Below are positions 25,674-35,008 of a stretch of DNA of 64,000 nt, one piece after another. The position numbers were made by a program, and so were the translations under genes. The notes under the pieces were generated by a model that ran no database searches, was not told where the DNA came from, and saw only the letters and a list, made by a program, of their open reading frames with translations. Location of the stretch: positions 62,001 through 126,000 of the forward strand of contig CAWKNQ010000013.1 of the NCBI GenBank assembly GCA_963850995.1, given 5' to 3'. The stretch is from Gaiellasilicea sp963850995 (lineage in GTDB: Bacteria; Actinomycetota; Thermoleophilia; Gaiellales; Gaiellaceae). The first letter of the stretch is position 1. Each line of letters begins with the position of its first letter.

Positions 25674-26646
25674 ACTGACCTATCGCGAGGCAGTTCGCGA
25701 CGCGCTCTCGCGCGCGATGCGCGCCGACGAGGATGTCTTCGTCATGGGCGAGGACATCGCCGAGATGGGCGGCTCTATGGGCGTGACGCAGGGCATGCTC
25801 GCGGAGTTTGGCCCGGAACGTGTCCGCAACACGCCGATCTCCGAGATCGCGATCGTCGGCACCGGGATCGGGGCGGCGATGCAGGGGATGCGCCCGGTCG
25901 TCGAGATCATGTACCAGGACTTCCTCACCCTCTCGATGGAGCAGCTCGTCAACCAGGCGGCGAAGCACCGGACGATGAGCGGGGGTCAGCTGAAGGTGCC
26001 GCTGACGATTCGCACCCAGGGCGGGGCCGGCTGGAGCCCGGGCGCCCAGCACGCGCAGCAGCTCGAGTCGTGGTTCGTGCACGTGCCGGGCCTGAAGGTC
26101 GTCTTCCCCTCGACGCCCGAGGACGTCCGCGGCCTGCTCTGGAGCTCCATCTACGACGACAACCCGGTCGTCTTCTTCGAGCACCGGCTGCTCTACCCGC
26201 TCAAGGCTGACGTGCCGGACGAGCTCGAGCCGATCGAGCTCGGCAAGGCGCGGGTCCTGCGCGCGGGCTCGGACGTAACCGTGGTCGCGATCGGCCGGAT
26301 GGTGCCCGAGGCGCTCCAGGCGGCCGAGCAGGCCGAGCAGGAGGGCATCTCGGTCGAGGTGATCGACCCGCGCACGCTGCTTCCCCTGGACGAGGAGGCG
26401 ATCGTCGCCTCCGTGAAGAAGACGACACGTTGTGTAACCGCGCACGAGGCCGTCACCCGCGGCGGCTTCGGCGCGGAGCTCGCCGCGGTCGTGCAGCAGG
26501 GAGCCTTCGACTACCTCGACGCGCCGATCGAGCGCGTGGGCGCGAAGTTCGCCCCGCTCGCGTTCGCGCCTGCGATGGAGCAGTGGGTCGTCCCGCACGC
26601 GGCGGACGTGCTCGAAGCCGTCAAGAGAACGGTGGCCCGCGCCTAA
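25666..26646 (+). CDS. 2-oxoacid dehydrogenase E1 component, beta subunit
   Basis: The 326-residue protein shows MGEDIAEMGGSMGVTQGM, RNTPISEIAIVGTGIGAAM and FFEHRLLYPLKADVP, all diagnostic for PdhB/AcoB-type beta subunits. It contributes part of the ThDP site at the heterodimer interface. The start overlaps the end of the alpha gene by 8 nt, giving balanced expression. The C-terminal half holds the transketolase-like domain (PRTLLPLDEEAIVASVKKT). Confidence 0.93.
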   Translation: MPELTYREAVRDALSRAMRADEDVFVMGEDIAEMGGSMGVTQGMLAEFGPERVRNTPISEIAIVGTGIGAAMQGMRPVVEIMYQDFLTLSMEQLVNQAAKHRTMSGGQLKVPLTIRTQGGAGWSPGAQHAQQLESWFVHVPGLKVVFPSTPEDVRGLLWSSIYDDNPVVFFEHRLLYPLKADVPDELEPIELGKARVLRAGSDVTVVAIGRMVPEALQAAEQAEQEGISVEVIDPRTLLPLDEEAIVASVKKTTRCVTAHEAVTRGGFGAELAAVVQQGAFDYLDAPIERVGAKFAPLAFAPAMEQWVVPHAADVLEAVKRTVARA

Positions 26647-26648
26647 CC

Positions 26649-27944
26649 ATGGCGACCGAGGTCAAGCTCCCGCGGCTCGGCCAGGGCATGGAGTCCGGCA
26701 CGATCGTCAAGTGGCTCAAGGGCGAAGGCGATCCGGTCAAGAAGCGCGAGCCCCTCTACGAGCTCGACACCGACAAGGTCACGCAGGAGGTCGAGGCGGA
26801 GGCGGATGGCGTCCTGCTGAAGATCGTCGTCGACGCCGGCGAGGTGGAGGTCGGCCGCACGATCGCCTTCATCGGCAAGGAGGGCGAGGACGTCCCGGCC
26901 GGCAACGGCGCTGCGCCGCCGGCGGCCGAGGACGAGGCGGACGACGCGACGGAGGCAGAGCCTGAGCCGCAGGAGGAGGGCTCTCCGGCCGAGGAAATGG
27001 ACGACGAGCGCGAGCGCGGCCGCCAGGCCGCCGCGGCGACCGCCGCAGCCGAGACCGCCACGGTCACCGAGGCGCCCGCGCGACCGGACGGCCGCGTCAA
27101 GGCATCACCGCTCGCACGCCGGCTCGCCCGAGAGAAGGGCATCGACATCGCCGAGCTCGCGGGCAGCGGCCCGGAGGGCCGGATCGTCGCCGAGGACGTC
27201 GAGCGAGCCACCGTCGCTCCGCCGAAGGCGGCTCCGGCGGCGACGCTCGCTGCGGCGACGGGAGAGGTCGAGGAGGTCGAGCTCACCTCGACGCGCAAGA
27301 CGATCGCGCGCCGCCTCACCGAGGCGTGGCAGGCGCCCGTCTTCCAGCTCACGGTCTCCGTCGACATGACCCGCTCGCTCGAGCTGCGCGAGCGGCTCGT
27401 GAGCCGGCTCCAGGAAGGCGAGACGAAGCCCACCGTCTCCGATCTGCTGACGAAGGTGTGCGCCGCGGCGCTCGTGCGGCACACGGCTGTGAATGCGCAC
27501 TTCGCCGGCGACAGGATCCTCCGCTTCCCGTATGCGCACGTCGGCATCGCCGTCGCGGCGCCGCAGGGGCTGGTCGTGCCCGTGATCCGCGATGCCGACC
27601 GCAAGACGATCCAGGAGATCGCCGCGGCGCGCGCGGAGGTCGTCGGCCGCGCGCGTGAGGGAAAGCTGCAGCGTGCGGATCTCGAAGACGGCACGTTCAC
27701 GATCTCGAACCTCGGCATGTTCGGGATCGAGCAGTTCATCGCGGTGCTGAACCCACCGCAGGCCGCGATCCTCGCGGTGGGCGCGACGGAGGAGAAGCCG
27801 GTCGTCCGGGACGGCGGGGTCGAAGTCCGGCCGATGATGAGCATGACGATCACGTGCGACCACCGGGCGATCGACGGCGCCGATGGGGCGGAGTTCCTGC
27901 GCACCGTCAAGGAGCTGCTCGAGGAGCCGGCCCTCGCGCTCTAG
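26649..27944 (+). CDS. 2-oxoacid dehydrogenase E2, dihydrolipoyl acyltransferase
   Basis: The 431-residue E2 has one lipoyl domain (1-80, lipoyl Lys in LDTDKVTQEV). An acidic then Ala-rich linker follows (about 85-145), then an E3-binding domain (VKASPLARRLAREKGIDIAE, about 148-185) and the catalytic domain (about 210-431) with the HxxxD-type site in TCDHRAIDGADGAEFL. It transfers the acyl group to CoA and forms the complex core. It begins 3 nt after the E1 beta stop. Confidence 0.94.
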   Translation: MATEVKLPRLGQGMESGTIVKWLKGEGDPVKKREPLYELDTDKVTQEVEAEADGVLLKIVVDAGEVEVGRTIAFIGKEGEDVPAGNGAAPPAAEDEADDATEAEPEPQEEGSPAEEMDDERERGRQAAAATAAAETATVTEAPARPDGRVKASPLARRLAREKGIDIAELAGSGPEGRIVAEDVERATVAPPKAAPAATLAAATGEVEEVELTSTRKTIARRLTEAWQAPVFQLTVSVDMTRSLELRERLVSRLQEGETKPTVSDLLTKVCAAALVRHTAVNAHFAGDRILRFPYAHVGIAVAAPQGLVVPVIRDADRKTIQEIAAARAEVVGRAREGKLQRADLEDGTFTISNLGMFGIEQFIAVLNPPQAAILAVGATEEKPVVRDGGVEVRPMMSMTITCDHRAIDGADGAEFLRTVKELLEEPALAL

Positions 27945-27959
27945 TGGGGCACTAGCAAC

Positions 27960-28295
27960 GTGGTCACGGTCTGGTACCGGGTGCGCGACCTCGACCGCGC
28001 GCGCGTCTTCTACCGCGACGTGCTCGGCTTCGAGGAGGTCTTCGTCGACGTCCACGACGGCTGGTCGCGGCTCACGCACGGCGGGATGGCGATCGCTCTT
28101 GCCGAGGGCGACCCGGGCGAGTCGGGCGGCGTCGCAAACGTCGAGGTGGCCGACGTGAAGAGCGAAGCCGAGCGGTTGCGCGAGGCCGGAGTCGACGTGG
28201 GTGTGGTCTTCGAGCTGCACGGGCAGTTTCGGCTCGTGGACGTCTACGACCCGGACGGAAACCGCGTACAGCTGGCCCAGTCCCTGGAGGAGTGA
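27960..28295 (+). CDS. VOC (glyoxalase/dioxygenase-like) family protein
   Basis: The 111-residue protein is a single VOC module: two beta-alpha-beta-beta repeats opening TVWYRVRDLDRARVFYRDVL with GFEEV, and closing VDVYDPDGNRVQLAQSL. Metal ligands of true glyoxalases are not all obvious. Its start is GTG 27960. Its location between E2 and E3 genes suggests co-expression with the dehydrogenase complex. A possible role is removing a reactive by-product, which is inference. Confidence 0.8.
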   Translation: MVTVWYRVRDLDRARVFYRDVLGFEEVFVDVHDGWSRLTHGGMAIALAEGDPGESGGVANVEVADVKSEAERLREAGVDVGVVFELHGQFRLVDVYDPDGNRVQLAQSLEE

Positions 28296-28774
28296 TGGGC
28301 CTCATCCTCCGCCGTGGCGGCACCCAGGACGTTCGCTTCCTGCGGGACATGCTCCATCACGCCTACTACTGGCGCGAGCGCGTGCCCGGGTCGCTCGTCT
28401 CGCGCTACGTCCGCGGCTGGGGACGGCCGGGAGACACGGCCGTGATCGCCCTCGAAGGCGGCTTCCCCGTCGGGGCCGCGTGGTACCGCGTCTTCACCGA
28501 CGAGGAGCCCGGGTACGGGTTCATCGACGGCCGGACGCCCGAGCTCGCGATCGCCGTCGTCCCTTCGAAGCGGGGTCACGGAATCGGCGAGGAGCTGCTG
28601 CAGGAGCTGATGGCGAAGGCCGAGGCTGCCGGCTACGAGCGCCTCAGCCTCAGCGTCGAGCCCGGCAACCCTGCGCGCAAGCTGTACGAGCGCCACGGCT
28701 TCGAGGTCGTCGACGAAGGGGCAGAAGCGTGGACGATGGCGGCGGAGCTAGAGTCGAACCCGACTACGGACTGA
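28295..28774 (+). CDS. GNAT-family N-acetyltransferase
   Basis: The 159-residue protein has the acetyl-CoA loop SKRGHGIGEELLQELM at about 90-105 and the YERHGFEVV motif near the C-terminus. The ATG start overlaps the VOC stop by one base. It lies between the VOC gene and the E3 gene in the dehydrogenase operon. Acceptor is unknown. Confidence 0.82.
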   Translation: MGLILRRGGTQDVRFLRDMLHHAYYWRERVPGSLVSRYVRGWGRPGDTAVIALEGGFPVGAAWYRVFTDEEPGYGFIDGRTPELAIAVVPSKRGHGIGEELLQELMAKAEAAGYERLSLSVEPGNPARKLYERHGFEVVDEGAEAWTMAAELESNPTTD

Positions 28775-28783
28775 GGAGCTGAG

Positions 28784-30190
28784 ATGGAAGTTGACGTCGC
28801 CGTCCTGGGTGGCGGCCCCGGCGGGTACACCGCAGCGATCCGCGCCGCGCAGCTGGGGGCGAAGACGGTCTGCGTGGAGCAGGAGCCCGAGCTGGGCGGC
28901 ACGTGCCTCCGGGTGGGCTGCATCCCGACGAAGGCCTGGGTGCAGACGGCGCACGCGCTGCACCAGGCGGGTGAGGTCTTCGCCAAGTTCGGCGTGAACG
29001 TCTCGGCGCCGGAGCTCGACTTCGGCCAGGCTGTCGAGTGGAAGAACGGCGTCGTCAAGCAGATGACCGGCGGCGTCGCCGGCCTCTTCAAGGCGAACGG
29101 GGTCGAATGGGCGAAGGGGAGGGGGACCTTCACCGGCCCGAACACGCTCGCAGTCGAGGGCGGCGAGGAGATCACGTTCAAGAGCGCGATCATCGCCACC
29201 GGCTCGTTCCCGATCCGGCCGCCGATCGAGGGGATCGACTCCCCGCGCTGCGTCGACTCGACCGGCCTCCTCGCGCAGACCCAGGTACCGGGTCGCCTCG
29301 TCGTCCTCGGCGGCGGCATCATCGGCTGCGAGTTCGCGTCGATCTTCCAGCGCTTCGGCTCCGAGGTGACGATCGTCGAGATGCTCGACACGCTGATCCC
29401 GCAGGAGGACGCGGATGCAGCCAAGGAGCTGGCGAAGGCGTTCGGCAAGCGCGGAATCACGCTTCATCTCGGCAAGCAATGCACGAAGGTCGAGGACGAC
29501 GGCTCGCAGCTGACCGTCCACTTCGGGGAAGGGGAGACCGTCCAGGCCGACCTGATGCTCGTCTCGATCGGGCGCGGCCCGGTCGTGGAGGGAATCGGGC
29601 TCGAGGCGCTCGGCGTCGAGTTCGACCGCAAGCAGGGCATCGCCACCGACGAGCACCGGCGCACGACGGTTCCGCACGTGTACGCCGTTGGCGACTGCGC
29701 CGGGTACTGGCAGCTCGCCCACACCGCGTTCCGCGAGGGCGAGGTCGCCGCGGAGAACGCGTGCGGCCACGACGCGACGATCGGCGAGCCGGCCGTCCCG
29801 CGGCCGATCTACACCGATCCTGAGATCGCGGGCGTTGGGCTCACCGAGGCGCAGGCGCGCGAGCGGCACGGCGAGGACGTCGCGGTCGGCATGTTCCCGT
29901 GGGTCGCGAACGCGCGCGCCGTGATGCAGGCCGAGACGGTCGGCTGGGTGAAGTCGATTCACGAGACCAAGTACGGCGAGCTTCTCGGCATCGTGATGGT
30001 CGGCCCGCACGTGACCGACCTGATCGAAGCGGGCACGGTCGCGATCGACGCCGAGTCAACGGTGGAGACGGTCGCCGACGGCATGGCGGCGCACCCCACC
30101 CTGTCCGAGGCGATCAAGGAAGCAGGGCTCGTCGCGCTCGGCCGCGCGATCCATCTGCCGAACAAACGGAGGGCTCCCGCCAAGGCATAG
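28784..30190 (+). CDS. lpdA: Dihydrolipoyl dehydrogenase (E3)
   Basis: The 468-residue flavoprotein has the FAD-binding GGGPGGYTAAIRAAQLGAKT (about 7-26), the redox disulphide in GGTCLRVGCIPTKAW (about 38-52), the NAD-binding GGGIIGCEFASIFQRFG near residue 180, and the C-terminal catalytic His-Glu in AHPTLSEAIKEAG. It reoxidises the lipoyl group of E2 in the same operon. ATG 28784 has GAGGAGCTGAG upstream. Confidence 0.96.
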   Translation: MEVDVAVLGGGPGGYTAAIRAAQLGAKTVCVEQEPELGGTCLRVGCIPTKAWVQTAHALHQAGEVFAKFGVNVSAPELDFGQAVEWKNGVVKQMTGGVAGLFKANGVEWAKGRGTFTGPNTLAVEGGEEITFKSAIIATGSFPIRPPIEGIDSPRCVDSTGLLAQTQVPGRLVVLGGGIIGCEFASIFQRFGSEVTIVEMLDTLIPQEDADAAKELAKAFGKRGITLHLGKQCTKVEDDGSQLTVHFGEGETVQADLMLVSIGRGPVVEGIGLEALGVEFDRKQGIATDEHRRTTVPHVYAVGDCAGYWQLAHTAFREGEVAAENACGHDATIGEPAVPRPIYTDPEIAGVGLTEAQARERHGEDVAVGMFPWVANARAVMQAETVGWVKSIHETKYGELLGIVMVGPHVTDLIEAGTVAIDAESTVETVADGMAAHPTLSEAIKEAGLVALGRAIHLPNKRRAPAKA

Positions 30191-30292
30191 GACCTGCGCA
30201 CAGTTCCACTGGGACCGCTATGCTCGAGTGGAGGACGTGCCCTCGTCCCCACATAGGGGCCGTGCCGCCCGCCGGCCCCGCCTTTCTCCCAG

Positions 30293-30325
30293 AGCCGCCC
30301 CTTGCCGCAGAGGGGCGGCTTGTTT
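30293..30325 (+). terminator. Intrinsic terminator after the dehydrogenase operon
   Basis: AGCCGCCCC/GGGGCGGCT forms the stem (with a T/A pair adding one more), the loop is TGCCGCAG-like, and TTGTTT follows. It lies 103 nt after lpdA and about 46 nt before the next gene. Confidence 0.75.
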
Positions 30326-30370
30326 AAGACGCAAGGCCACGCCCTCAGCGCGGTTGGTAGCCTCCGGCGC

Positions 30371-30598
30371 ATGACCATCTTCAACCGGCGCTACGCGGTG
30401 ATCGGCTGGCTCGCATGGGTCGGAGCGAAGACGGCGATGAAGCGCAAGGCGAGGACCGCCGTGCCGGGGACGGTCGAGGGCACGCGGCGTCCGAACAAGG
30501 GCGCGATCGCGGCCGGCATCGCGGCGGTCGTCGGCGTACTCTGGTTCTGGCGGCGCAAGAGCTCCGACGACGAGCTGCCGCCGGCGCCCGAGAGCTAG
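30371..30598 (+). CDS. Small single-span membrane protein
   Basis: The 75-residue protein has a basic middle (KTAMKRKARTAVPGTVEGT), one transmembrane helix near residues 43-62 (GAIAAGIAAVVGVLWFW) and an acidic C-terminal tail. A weaker hydrophobic stretch lies near the N-terminus (YAVIGWLAWVG). No known family. Its TAG overlaps the GTG start of the aminotransferase by one base, so they are co-translated. Confidence 0.65.
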   Translation: MTIFNRRYAVIGWLAWVGAKTAMKRKARTAVPGTVEGTRRPNKGAIAAGIAAVVGVLWFWRRKSSDDELPPAPES

Positions 30599-31698
30599 TG
30601 GGTCTCGTACGCGCCGCGCTCGACGGCTTGACTCCGTACGAGCCGGGTAAGCCCGAGGAGGAGCTGCAACGAGAGCTCGGGCTCGAGCGGGTCGTCAAGC
30701 TCGCCTCGAACGAGGGCCCGTGGGGGCCGTTCCCAGCCGCCATCGAGGCGCTGGAACGAAGCGCGCCGCTCCTGAATCGCTATCCGGACGGAGGGACGTT
30801 CCACCTCCGCAACGCGCTTGCCGAGCGGCACAGTGTCGACCGCGCCAACGTGATCACGGGGGCGGGCGCGGACGCGCTGATCGGCCATCTCTCGGTGGCG
30901 ACGCTCGACCCCGGTGACGAGATCGTCACCGGCTGGCCGTCGTTCGTCAGCTACGTCCTCGACGCGCTCAAGCTCGGCGCGGTGCCGCGGAAAGTGCCGC
31001 TCGTCGCCGACCTCTACGACCTCGACGCCCTGCTCGCCGCAATCGGCCCGCGCACGAAGCTCGTCTACGTGGCGACGCCGAACAACCCGACGGGAACGAT
31101 GACGACGCGCACGCAGCTCGATGCGTATTTCGAGCGTGTGCCCGAGCACGTGCTCACGGTGCTCGACCAGGCGTACTTCGAGTACATCGAACACCCGGAC
31201 TATCCGGACGGGGTCGAGGAGTACCTGAAGGCGGGGCGTCGGGTGGTCGTGCTGCGGACGTTCTCCAAGATCTACGGGCTGGCCGGCCTCAGGATCGGGT
31301 ACGCGGTCGGCCCGGTGGACGTGATCGAGGCGGTGGGGAAGACGCGCCGTCCGTTCGACGTGAGCGCGCAGGCGCAGGTGGCTGCGCTCGCGAGCCTCGA
31401 CGCGCCGGACGAGCTCGCGGTGCGGCGCCGCCTCACCCACGAGGGTCGAGCTGCGCTCGAGCTGACGCTCCGCGAGCACGGCCTGACCCCGGCGGGGCCT
31501 GCAGTCGCGAACTTCCTCTTCGCAGAGGTAGGGGAGGACGCCAGGCCACTGTTCGAGGCGCTCCTGCGCCAGGGCGCGATCGTGCGCCCGATGGGCGCCT
31601 TCGGCGCGCCCGGCGCGCTCAGGATCACCGTCGGCACGCCGGACGAGAACGCCTTCTTCGCCGATGCGCTCGCGTCGGTCCTGGCCGCGGCCTCCTAG
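30598..31698 (+). CDS. hisC: Histidinol-phosphate aminotransferase-family protein
   Basis: The 366-residue fold-type I PLP enzyme shows LTPYEPGKP at the start, KLASNEGPWGPFP, ATPNNPTGTMTT, and the PLP-lysine region TFSKIYGLAGLRIGY. These match HisC, which transaminates imidazole-acetol phosphate in histidine synthesis. No other his gene is nearby, so an aromatic or other aminotransferase role is possible. The start is GTG 30598, overlapping the upstream stop. Confidence 0.85.
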   Translation: MGLVRAALDGLTPYEPGKPEEELQRELGLERVVKLASNEGPWGPFPAAIEALERSAPLLNRYPDGGTFHLRNALAERHSVDRANVITGAGADALIGHLSVATLDPGDEIVTGWPSFVSYVLDALKLGAVPRKVPLVADLYDLDALLAAIGPRTKLVYVATPNNPTGTMTTRTQLDAYFERVPEHVLTVLDQAYFEYIEHPDYPDGVEEYLKAGRRVVVLRTFSKIYGLAGLRIGYAVGPVDVIEAVGKTRRPFDVSAQAQVAALASLDAPDELAVRRRLTHEGRAALELTLREHGLTPAGPAVANFLFAEVGEDARPLFEALLRQGAIVRPMGAFGAPGALRITVGTPDENAFFADALASVLAAAS

Positions 31699-31766
31699 CC
31701 ACAAACCGTCCAACTCGTCCGGTATCCTGGCACCGCCGCGGGTGCCTGCACGCCCGCGTCTTGCGT

Positions 31767-33725
31767 ATGCGGACGACATTGAAGAGAGGGATTGGCCGTG
31801 GCGCGGCCGCCGACGGCAATGGGCGTCCGGTTCTGCCGCCCGGGGCGCTCTCCCCGATCACGATCTACCGCCAGCCGCCGCCGCCGCGGCGTTCTCGCTG
31901 GGCGACGTTCCGCACCGTGCTCGGTTGGATGCTCGTCGTGCTCCTCGTCGCGGTCGGATCGGCCGCCGGCGGCGCGTACCTCTGGTTCCACGAGAGCGTC
32001 GCCGCGGTCGTCGCGTCGACGCCGGAGGTGAAGGTCGCGGCGAAGCGGCTCGACATCGCGCTCCCGGGCGAGCCGGCCACCGCGCTCGTGATCGGCTACG
32101 ACCGGCGCGCCGGAGAGCTGAACAAGGGGGTGACCCCCCGTTCGGACACGATCATGCTCGTCCGGGCCGACCCGGAGACGAAGTCTGTCTCGATGCTCTC
32201 GCTCCCGCGCGACCTCTACGTTCCGATCCATTGCCCCGGAAGGACCACCTTCAGCGCGCGGATCAACGGCGCCTACTCCGAGTGCGGGACGAAGGGCACG
32301 CTGGAGACTGTCCGCAAGCTCACCGGCGTGCCGATCAACTACCTGATCACGGTCAACTTCCGCGGCTTCCGCCAGCTCGTCGACGCGGTCGGAGGCATCT
32401 GGATGGACGTCGATCGCCGCTACTTCAACGACCAGGGCGGCGACTTCGGCTACGCGACGATCAACCTCTTCCCCGGCTACCAGAAGCTCGGCGGCTACCA
32501 GGCGCTCGACTACGTCCGCTATCGGCACACCGACTCCGATCTCTATCGCCTGGCGCGGCAGCAGCTCTTCGTGCATGCGTTCAAGAACCAGATCAAGGCG
32601 AACACGGGCCCGCTCGATCTGCCCCGCGTCGTCAAGACGATCACCGAGAACGTCGAGGTCGGCCAGGGCGGCAACAAGGAGCTCGACCTGAAGACGGTCT
32701 ATCGCTACGCGCTGTTCGCCTACTCGCTCCCGCCGGGGAACTTCTTCCAGTCGAAGCTCGAGGGCCTCGAGGAGACCTCCTCCTTCGACATCCTCGTGCC
32801 CGAGGAGAACGTTCGTAAGGCGGTGCAGGAGTTCGCGAACCCGGACGTCGAGTCGCCGCAGAAGGCGACGCGGGTCGCGCTGAACGAGAAGCCCAAGGCG
32901 TCGGCCGACAAGGCGCCCGCGCCACGTGAGACGACCGTCAACGTGCTCAACGGCAACGGCGTGCCCGGCTCGGCCGGCACGGCCAGCTACCTGCTCTCCC
33001 AGCGCGCGTACCAGATGGTCTACGCACCCGACGGCAAGAACGGGAACGCGCCGAACTGGGAGTACTTCAAGACGCGCATCCACTACGACGCGAAGCAGGC
33101 CGGGGCGGAGGCGGCGGCCAAGAAGGTCGCGACGCTCTTCGGAACCGAAGACCTCAAGCCGCTCACGCCCGAGATCGCGGCGCTCTCGAACGACGCGATG
33201 CTGACGGTGATCGTCGGCCAGACGTTCCACGGGACGCTCGCCGAGGCGCCGGTCGACAAGACGCCGAAGCGCCAGCCGCCGGCCGTCGCGCCGGGCGCGG
33301 ATGCGTCGCTCGCCCTTCTGCGCGAGCGCGCCTCCAAGGTTCCGTTCAAGGTGATGGTGCCGACCGTGCTCGAGAAGACGTCCTGGATCGACCGCGAGCG
33401 CCCGGTGCGGATGTACCGGATCGACCCGGACGGCAAGCACAAGACGATCCGCCTGACCTACAAGACCGGGAGCGGCGTCAACGAGTACTGGGGCGTCCAG
33501 ATGACCGACTGGGAGGACGCGCCCGTCCTCTCTGAGCGCAACTTCACGCGCACGATCGGCGGCCGGCTCTACGAGCTCCACTACACCGGGCCGAAGCTGC
33601 ACATGATCGTCCTGCGGCAGGGCGGCGCGTCGTACTGGGTCGTGAACACGCTGCTCGACTCGCTCTCGAACGAGACGATGATCGCGATCGCGAAGGGTCT
33701 CAGGCCGATCGACAAGCTCAAGTAG
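31767..33725 (+). CDS. LytR-CpsA-Psr (LCP) family cell-wall glycopolymer ligase
   Basis: The 652-residue protein has a cytoplasmic tail, one transmembrane helix (about 50-75, LGWMLVVLLVAVGSAAGGAY) and an extracellular LCP domain (about 95-260) with the arginines of RSDTIMLVR, SLPRDLY and VRYRHTDSDLYRLARQQ. A LytR_C domain (about 390-460, TTVNVLNGNG) and an extra C-terminal region (about 525-652) follow. LCP enzymes join undecaprenyl-linked glycopolymers to peptidoglycan. It precedes a sugar-nucleotide dehydrogenase by 2 nt. ATG 31767 is preferred over TTG 31761. Confidence 0.9.
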   Translation: MRTTLKRGIGRGAAADGNGRPVLPPGALSPITIYRQPPPPRRSRWATFRTVLGWMLVVLLVAVGSAAGGAYLWFHESVAAVVASTPEVKVAAKRLDIALPGEPATALVIGYDRRAGELNKGVTPRSDTIMLVRADPETKSVSMLSLPRDLYVPIHCPGRTTFSARINGAYSECGTKGTLETVRKLTGVPINYLITVNFRGFRQLVDAVGGIWMDVDRRYFNDQGGDFGYATINLFPGYQKLGGYQALDYVRYRHTDSDLYRLARQQLFVHAFKNQIKANTGPLDLPRVVKTITENVEVGQGGNKELDLKTVYRYALFAYSLPPGNFFQSKLEGLEETSSFDILVPEENVRKAVQEFANPDVESPQKATRVALNEKPKASADKAPAPRETTVNVLNGNGVPGSAGTASYLLSQRAYQMVYAPDGKNGNAPNWEYFKTRIHYDAKQAGAEAAAKKVATLFGTEDLKPLTPEIAALSNDAMLTVIVGQTFHGTLAEAPVDKTPKRQPPAVAPGADASLALLRERASKVPFKVMVPTVLEKTSWIDRERPVRMYRIDPDGKHKTIRLTYKTGSGVNEYWGVQMTDWEDAPVLSERNFTRTIGGRLYELHYTGPKLHMIVLRQGGASYWVVNTLLDSLSNETMIAIAKGLRPIDKLK

Positions 33726-33727
33726 CG

Positions 33728-35008
33728 GTGTCCAGGGTCGCTGTCTTCGGAGCCGGCTACGTCGGCCTCGTCACGGGCGCGTGCTTCGCCGAGCTCGGGC
33801 ACGACGTCGTCGTCCGCGACGTCGTCCCCGACCGGATCGAGCGGCTGCGTGCGGGCGAGGTGCCGATCTACGAGCCGGGCCTGAACGAGATCCTGGAGCG
33901 GAGCGCCGAACGGCTCTCCTTCACGCTCGACGTCGCGGAGGCCGTCGACGGCGCCGAGTTCCTCTACGTCGCGGTCGGCACGCCGCCGACGTACTCCGGC
34001 GACGCCGACCTCTCGGCCGTGTGGACCGTCGTCGACGAGCTCGACGGGCTCGACCGCCGCGCCGTGCTGGTGATGAAGAGCACTGTCCCCGTCGGGACGG
34101 GCGCGCGGGTGCGCGATCGCCTCGACCAGCGCGGCCTCGACCAAGTCGGCTACGTCTCGAATCCCGAGTTCACGGCCGAGGGGAACGCGATCCGCGACTT
34201 CAAGCATCCGGACCGGATCGTGATCGGCTCGTTCGCAGACGAGGACGGCGACGCGGTCGAGGCACTGCACGAGGGGATCGAGGCCCCGTTCGTCCGCTGC
34301 GACGTCGCCTCGGCCGAGATGATCAAGCTCGCCGCGAACGCCGCGCTGATGACCCGGATCAGCTTCATCAACGAGATCGCGAACGTCTGTGAGGCGACCG
34401 GCGCCGACGTCGTCCGCGTCGCCGAGGGCGTTGGTCTCGACAAGCGCATCGGCCCGAGCTTCCTCGAGGCGGGCGTGGGCTACGGCGGCTCGTGTTTTCC
34501 AAAGGACTCGCTCGCGCTCAAGCAGCTCGCCGCCAACTCCGGCTATCACTTCCAACTGCTCAACGCGGTGATCGAGGTCAACGAGCTGCAAAAGCGCCGC
34601 GTCATCGGGAAGCTGCAGGCGCATCTGGGCAGCCTGCGCGGGAAGACGGTCGCGCTGCTCGGGCTCGCGTTCAAGCCCAATACCGACGACACACGGGAGG
34701 CGCCGAGCCTCGTGCTCGCCGGCCGGCTCGTGGCCGAGGGCGCGGCCGTGCGCGCGTGGGATCCGATCGTCGACGGTGCCGAGGTCCTGCCCCAGGCGAC
34801 CGTCCACGACAGTCCGCTCGACGCGCTCGAGGGAGCCGACGCAGCTGTGCTCGTGACCAAGTGGCCGGAGCTCGAGCAGGTCGACTGGGCCGCCGCGGCG
34901 ACGCGGATGCGCAACCCGCTCTTGATCGACGGACGCAACATGCTCGACCCGACCGCTCTCCGCGCCGCCGGCTTCACGTACGTCGGCATCGGCCGCAACG
35001 GCTCGTGA
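33728..35008 (+). CDS. UDP-glucose/GDP-mannose 6-dehydrogenase family protein
   Basis: The 426-residue enzyme has the N-terminal NAD fold (VFGAGYVGLVTGACFAELGH), the substrate-binding helix (KLAANAALMTRISFINEIAN) and the catalytic Cys in YGGSCFPKDSLALK. The C-terminal domain opens GLAFKPNTDDTREAPS. It oxidises a UDP- or GDP-sugar to the uronic acid, giving a precursor for exopolysaccharide. Start is GTG 33728. The order LCP, dehydrogenase, nucleotidyltransferase supports envelope-glycan synthesis. Confidence 0.92.
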   Translation: MSRVAVFGAGYVGLVTGACFAELGHDVVVRDVVPDRIERLRAGEVPIYEPGLNEILERSAERLSFTLDVAEAVDGAEFLYVAVGTPPTYSGDADLSAVWTVVDELDGLDRRAVLVMKSTVPVGTGARVRDRLDQRGLDQVGYVSNPEFTAEGNAIRDFKHPDRIVIGSFADEDGDAVEALHEGIEAPFVRCDVASAEMIKLAANAALMTRISFINEIANVCEATGADVVRVAEGVGLDKRIGPSFLEAGVGYGGSCFPKDSLALKQLAANSGYHFQLLNAVIEVNELQKRRVIGKLQAHLGSLRGKTVALLGLAFKPNTDDTREAPSLVLAGRLVAEGAAVRAWDPIVDGAEVLPQATVHDSPLDALEGADAAVLVTKWPELEQVDWAAAATRMRNPLLIDGRNMLDPTALRAAGFTYVGIGRNGS

